Below are positions 6,490-7,938 of a DNA stretch of 7,938 nt, in pieces. The stretch spans positions 1 through 7,938 of the forward strand of contig JASLGC010000293.1 in NCBI GenBank assembly GCA_030150335.1. Direction: 5' to 3'. This stretch comes from Flavobacterium sp. (GTDB lineage: Bacteria; Bacteroidota; Bacteroidia; Flavobacteriales; Flavobacteriaceae). The first letter of the stretch is position 1. Each line of letters starts with the position of its first letter. The notes beneath the pieces are model-generated. The model made no database searches. It was not told where the DNA came from and saw only the letters and a list, made by a program, of their open reading frames with translations. Position numbers and translations under genes: made by a program.

Positions 6490-6723
6490 TTATTTAGAAA
6501 AAAGTGATTTTATAATTGTTTGTAGCCCTTTGAAAAAAAGAAGCATTGATGTTAAGCAAATAATACACCCTAAGCCTAATATAACATAGTATAGCGGATG
6601 TCCTTGGTTTTTAAATGAACTATTAATTACCAGCGGTCCTAAAAACATCAAAGGCAAAGTTATCATAAGATACTTAACGCCTTTTGCAAGTAATTTTCGG
6701 TCTGTTTTATGTTCTTGTTCCAT
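6490..6723 (-). CDS. Small two-helix membrane protein, DUF6095-like
   Basis: A 77-residue protein with a charged N-terminus (residues 1-14), a first membrane helix at about 17-35, a short polar loop (SSFKNQGHP) and a second helix at about 44-65, then a basic tail (KGLQTIIKSLFSK). Both ends carry positive charge, so a hairpin with both termini in the cytoplasm is likely. The pattern LPLMFLGP...LGCIICL...FFKGL.TI.KSLF agrees with my memory of the flavobacterial DUF6095 family, whose function is unknown. Its ATG overlaps the murQ stop by one base (TAATG on the minus strand), which suggests translational coupling, and the lipoprotein gene begins 4 nt after its stop. The conserved link with murQ, if confirmed, would suggest a cell-envelope role. 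Confidence 0.87.
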   Translation of the reverse strand: MEQEHKTDRKLLAKGVKYLMITLPLMFLGPLVINSSFKNQGHPLYYVILGLGCIICLTSMLLFFKGLQTIIKSLFSK

Positions 6724-7541
6724 TATCTATTTTGTTTAAAGTGTTCAACTGCAGCGCGTACATTCTTAAATTCGTCTAACAATGTTTTAGCGACTTCATA
6801 ACTTACATTTATTTCTGATATAATCATTTGAATACCTCTCTCCACAAGTTTGGTATTAGTCATTTTCATATCAACCATTTTATTGCCTTTTACTCTGCCT
6901 AACTTAATCATCGTAGAAGTAGAAAGCATGTTCAAAACAAGCTTTTGAGCTGTACCAGCTTTCATTCTTGAGCTACCAGTAACGAACTCAGGACCTACAA
7001 CTACTTCGATAGGGAAGTTAGATACTTGCGCTAAGGGGCTATTGGGATTACATGTAATGCAACACGTTACGATGTTATTTTGCTGGCATTGTTCCAAGGC
7101 TTTGATAACGTAAGGTGTAGTACCAGAAGCAGCAATACCCACTACGATATCTTTAGCAGTAATGGTGTGCTGTTGTAAATCTAACCAACCTTGAAGGGGA
7201 TTGTCTTCTGCGTTTTCTACAGCGTGACGGATTGCGTAATCTCCACCTGCAATGATTCCGACCACTAAATCAGGGGAAACACCATAAGTAGGAGGGCATT
7301 CAGAAGCGTCTAAAATACCTAATCTACCCGATGTGCCTGCACCGATGTAGAATAATCTACCGCCATTGCTAAGCTTATCAACTATTTGATTAACGGCAGC
7401 TTCTATCTGAGGGATAGCACGTTCTACCGCTTTTGGAACGCTCTGGTCTTCTGTGTTCATATTGACTAAAATCTCATTGACTGACATTTTATCTAAGTCG
7501 TTATAATTAGAAGATTGTTCTGTAATTCTTGTGAAATTCAC
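6723..7541 (-). CDS. murQ: N-acetylmuramic acid 6-phosphate etherase (GTG start)
   Basis: It cleaves the lactyl ether of MurNAc-6-phosphate to give GlcNAc-6-phosphate and D-lactate, in the cytoplasm, as part of peptidoglycan recycling. With the GTG start it has 272 residues. The SIS-type sugar-phosphate fold is shown by FYIGAGTSGRLGILDASECPPTYG (two stretches, 64-87) with the catalytic acid Glu81, IIAGGD (96-101), ENAED with the second conserved Glu112, GIAASGTTPYV (135-145), and GPEFVTGSSRMKAGTAQK further on. An ATG 14 codons upstream (7583) keeps the frame open, but family members begin close to F(T/V)..TEQ, which is here VNFTRITEQ. A good promoter box overlaps the extra codons, so the predicted transcript starts after that ATG. 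The gene leads a four-gene unit, overlapping the next start by 1 nt. No murP or anhMurNAc kinase gene is nearby. Confidence 0.95.
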   Translation of the reverse strand: MNFTRITEQSSNYNDLDKMSVNEILVNMNTEDQSVPKAVERAIPQIEAAVNQIVDKLSNGGRLFYIGAGTSGRLGILDASECPPTYGVSPDLVVGIIAGGDYAIRHAVENAEDNPLQGWLDLQQHTITAKDIVVGIAASGTTPYVIKALEQCQQNNIVTCCITCNPNSPLAQVSNFPIEVVVGPEFVTGSSRMKAGTAQKLVLNMLSTSTMIKLGRVKGNKMVDMKMTNTKLVERGIQMIISEINVSYEVAKTLLDEFKNVRAAVEHFKQNR

Positions 7542-7570
7542 TTTAATAATGTTCTTAAAATGTGTGATTA

Positions 7571-7600
7571 CAAAAGTACACAAAATAGTTTAGTAACTAA
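7571..7600 (-). promoter_or_regulatory. Putative promoter of the murQ operon
   Basis: On the minus strand TTA (7600-7598), 19 bp, then TACTTTTG (7578-7571). The box matches TAnnTTTG exactly; the -33 element is one base from TTG and the spacing is standard. Transcription would begin near 7564-7567, leaving a leader of about 25 nt before the GTG at 7541. Confidence 0.7.
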
Positions 7601-7671
7601 TGCAGATATAGTTAGACCTTGATAATAATATAAGGTTAAAAGTATTCGCAGATTAACTACAAATATATTTC

Positions 7672-7699
7672 TTAGGTTTCTATAAATAGACTACTTTTG
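7672..7699 (+). promoter_or_regulatory. Putative promoter of rnpB
   Basis: TTA (7672-7674), 17 bp, then TACTTTTG (7692-7699), an exact TAnnTTTG box and the same octamer as in the murQ promoter. It places the start of transcription at about 7703-7706, just where the RNase P RNA would be expected to begin. Confidence 0.72.
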
Positions 7700-7704
7700 T
7701 CGCG

Positions 7705-7938
7705 AGCAAACCGCCTTATCGCTACTTCCATTTATGGAAATAGAGGAAAGTCTGGACACCATAGGGATGCATAATGGATAACACCCATCCGTGGCTTGCC
7801 ATGAGGACAAGTGCAACAGAAAGTATGTACAGGTAATGCTGTAGTGAAACCAGGTAAACTCTATGCGGTGAAATGTCATGTATATTTAGCGTTTGAGGGT
7901 TCCCGCCCGATGCTTTAGGGGTAGGCAGATAGAGCTAT
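7705..7938 (+). ncRNA. rnpB: RNase P RNA (bacterial type A), 3'-truncated by the window edge
   Basis: The catalytic RNA of RNase P, which trims the 5' leader from tRNA precursors together with the RnpA protein. The universal core is plain: hairpin P3-like at 7722-7743 (TTCCAT/ATGGAA arms), conserved region I GAGGAAAGTCTGGAC (7743-7757), CCATAGGG, GTGCAACAGAAA (7811-7822), AGTGAAACCAGGTAAACTC (7843-7861) and GGGGTAGGC (7918-7926). About 235 nt are present; by comparison with E. coli RNase P RNA, some 80-100 nt with the 3' strands of P2/P4 and conserved region V lie beyond the window. The exact 5' end is set from the promoter and may be off by a few bases. The minus-strand open frame across this region is not a gene. 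Confidence 0.94.

Noticed and set aside
7691..7879. Minus-strand open frame of 62 codons
   Set aside because: It lies antisense to the conserved core of RNase P RNA and resembles no protein; the RNA explains the sequence.

Overview
The window looks like a chromosomal stretch from a member of the Bacteroidota, most likely Flavobacteriaceae. The DNA is AT-rich, genes lack clear Shine-Dalgarno sequences, and several starts are preceded by the Bacteroidota -7 promoter box TAnnTTTG. The proteins are flavobacterial in style: a QVGIGT-type secreted fibre protein, a lipoprotein with an acidic signal after the lipid-bearing cysteine, and a DUF6095-like small membrane protein. A genus such as Myroides or Flavobacterium is possible, but this is an impression and not something the sequence proves.

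Layout. Positions 1-3014 (+) hold two adjacent, paralogous, repeat-built secreted proteins. The first is cut by the window start and the second is complete. A bidirectional hairpin terminator at 3053-3084 separates them from a convergent minus-strand pair: a single-domain IPT/TIG-like lipoprotein (3092-3508) and, upstream of it, a sirtuin deacylase (3562-4251). The sirtuin is divergent from a trmH/SpoU-family RNA methyltransferase (4293-4985, +). A 305-bp non-coding gap follows, with a pair of imperfect 21-bp direct repeats and a second bidirectional terminator at 5254-5286. The minus strand then carries a tight four-gene unit, read from right to left: murQ, a two-helix DUF6095-like protein, a small lipoprotein and a TerC-family transporter. 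murQ is divergent from rnpB, the RNase P RNA (+), which runs off the right edge.

How the parts may work together. The two long proteins look like stalks or fibres made of the same collinear module array, and they are probably co-transcribed. The murQ unit joins recycling of cell-wall amino sugar (MurNAc-6-phosphate etherase) with envelope proteins of unknown role and a probable metal exporter; the spacing (1-nt overlap, 4 nt, 19 nt) supports one transcript. The remaining genes (cobB-like, trmH-like, rnpB) are housekeeping functions.

The least described content is the paired fibre proteins. Other points worth checking are a sirtuin without zinc-binding cysteines, a promoter-based correction of the murQ start to GTG, and two terminators that share an identical loop. 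I see no mobile element, CRISPR array, phage module or obvious defence system.
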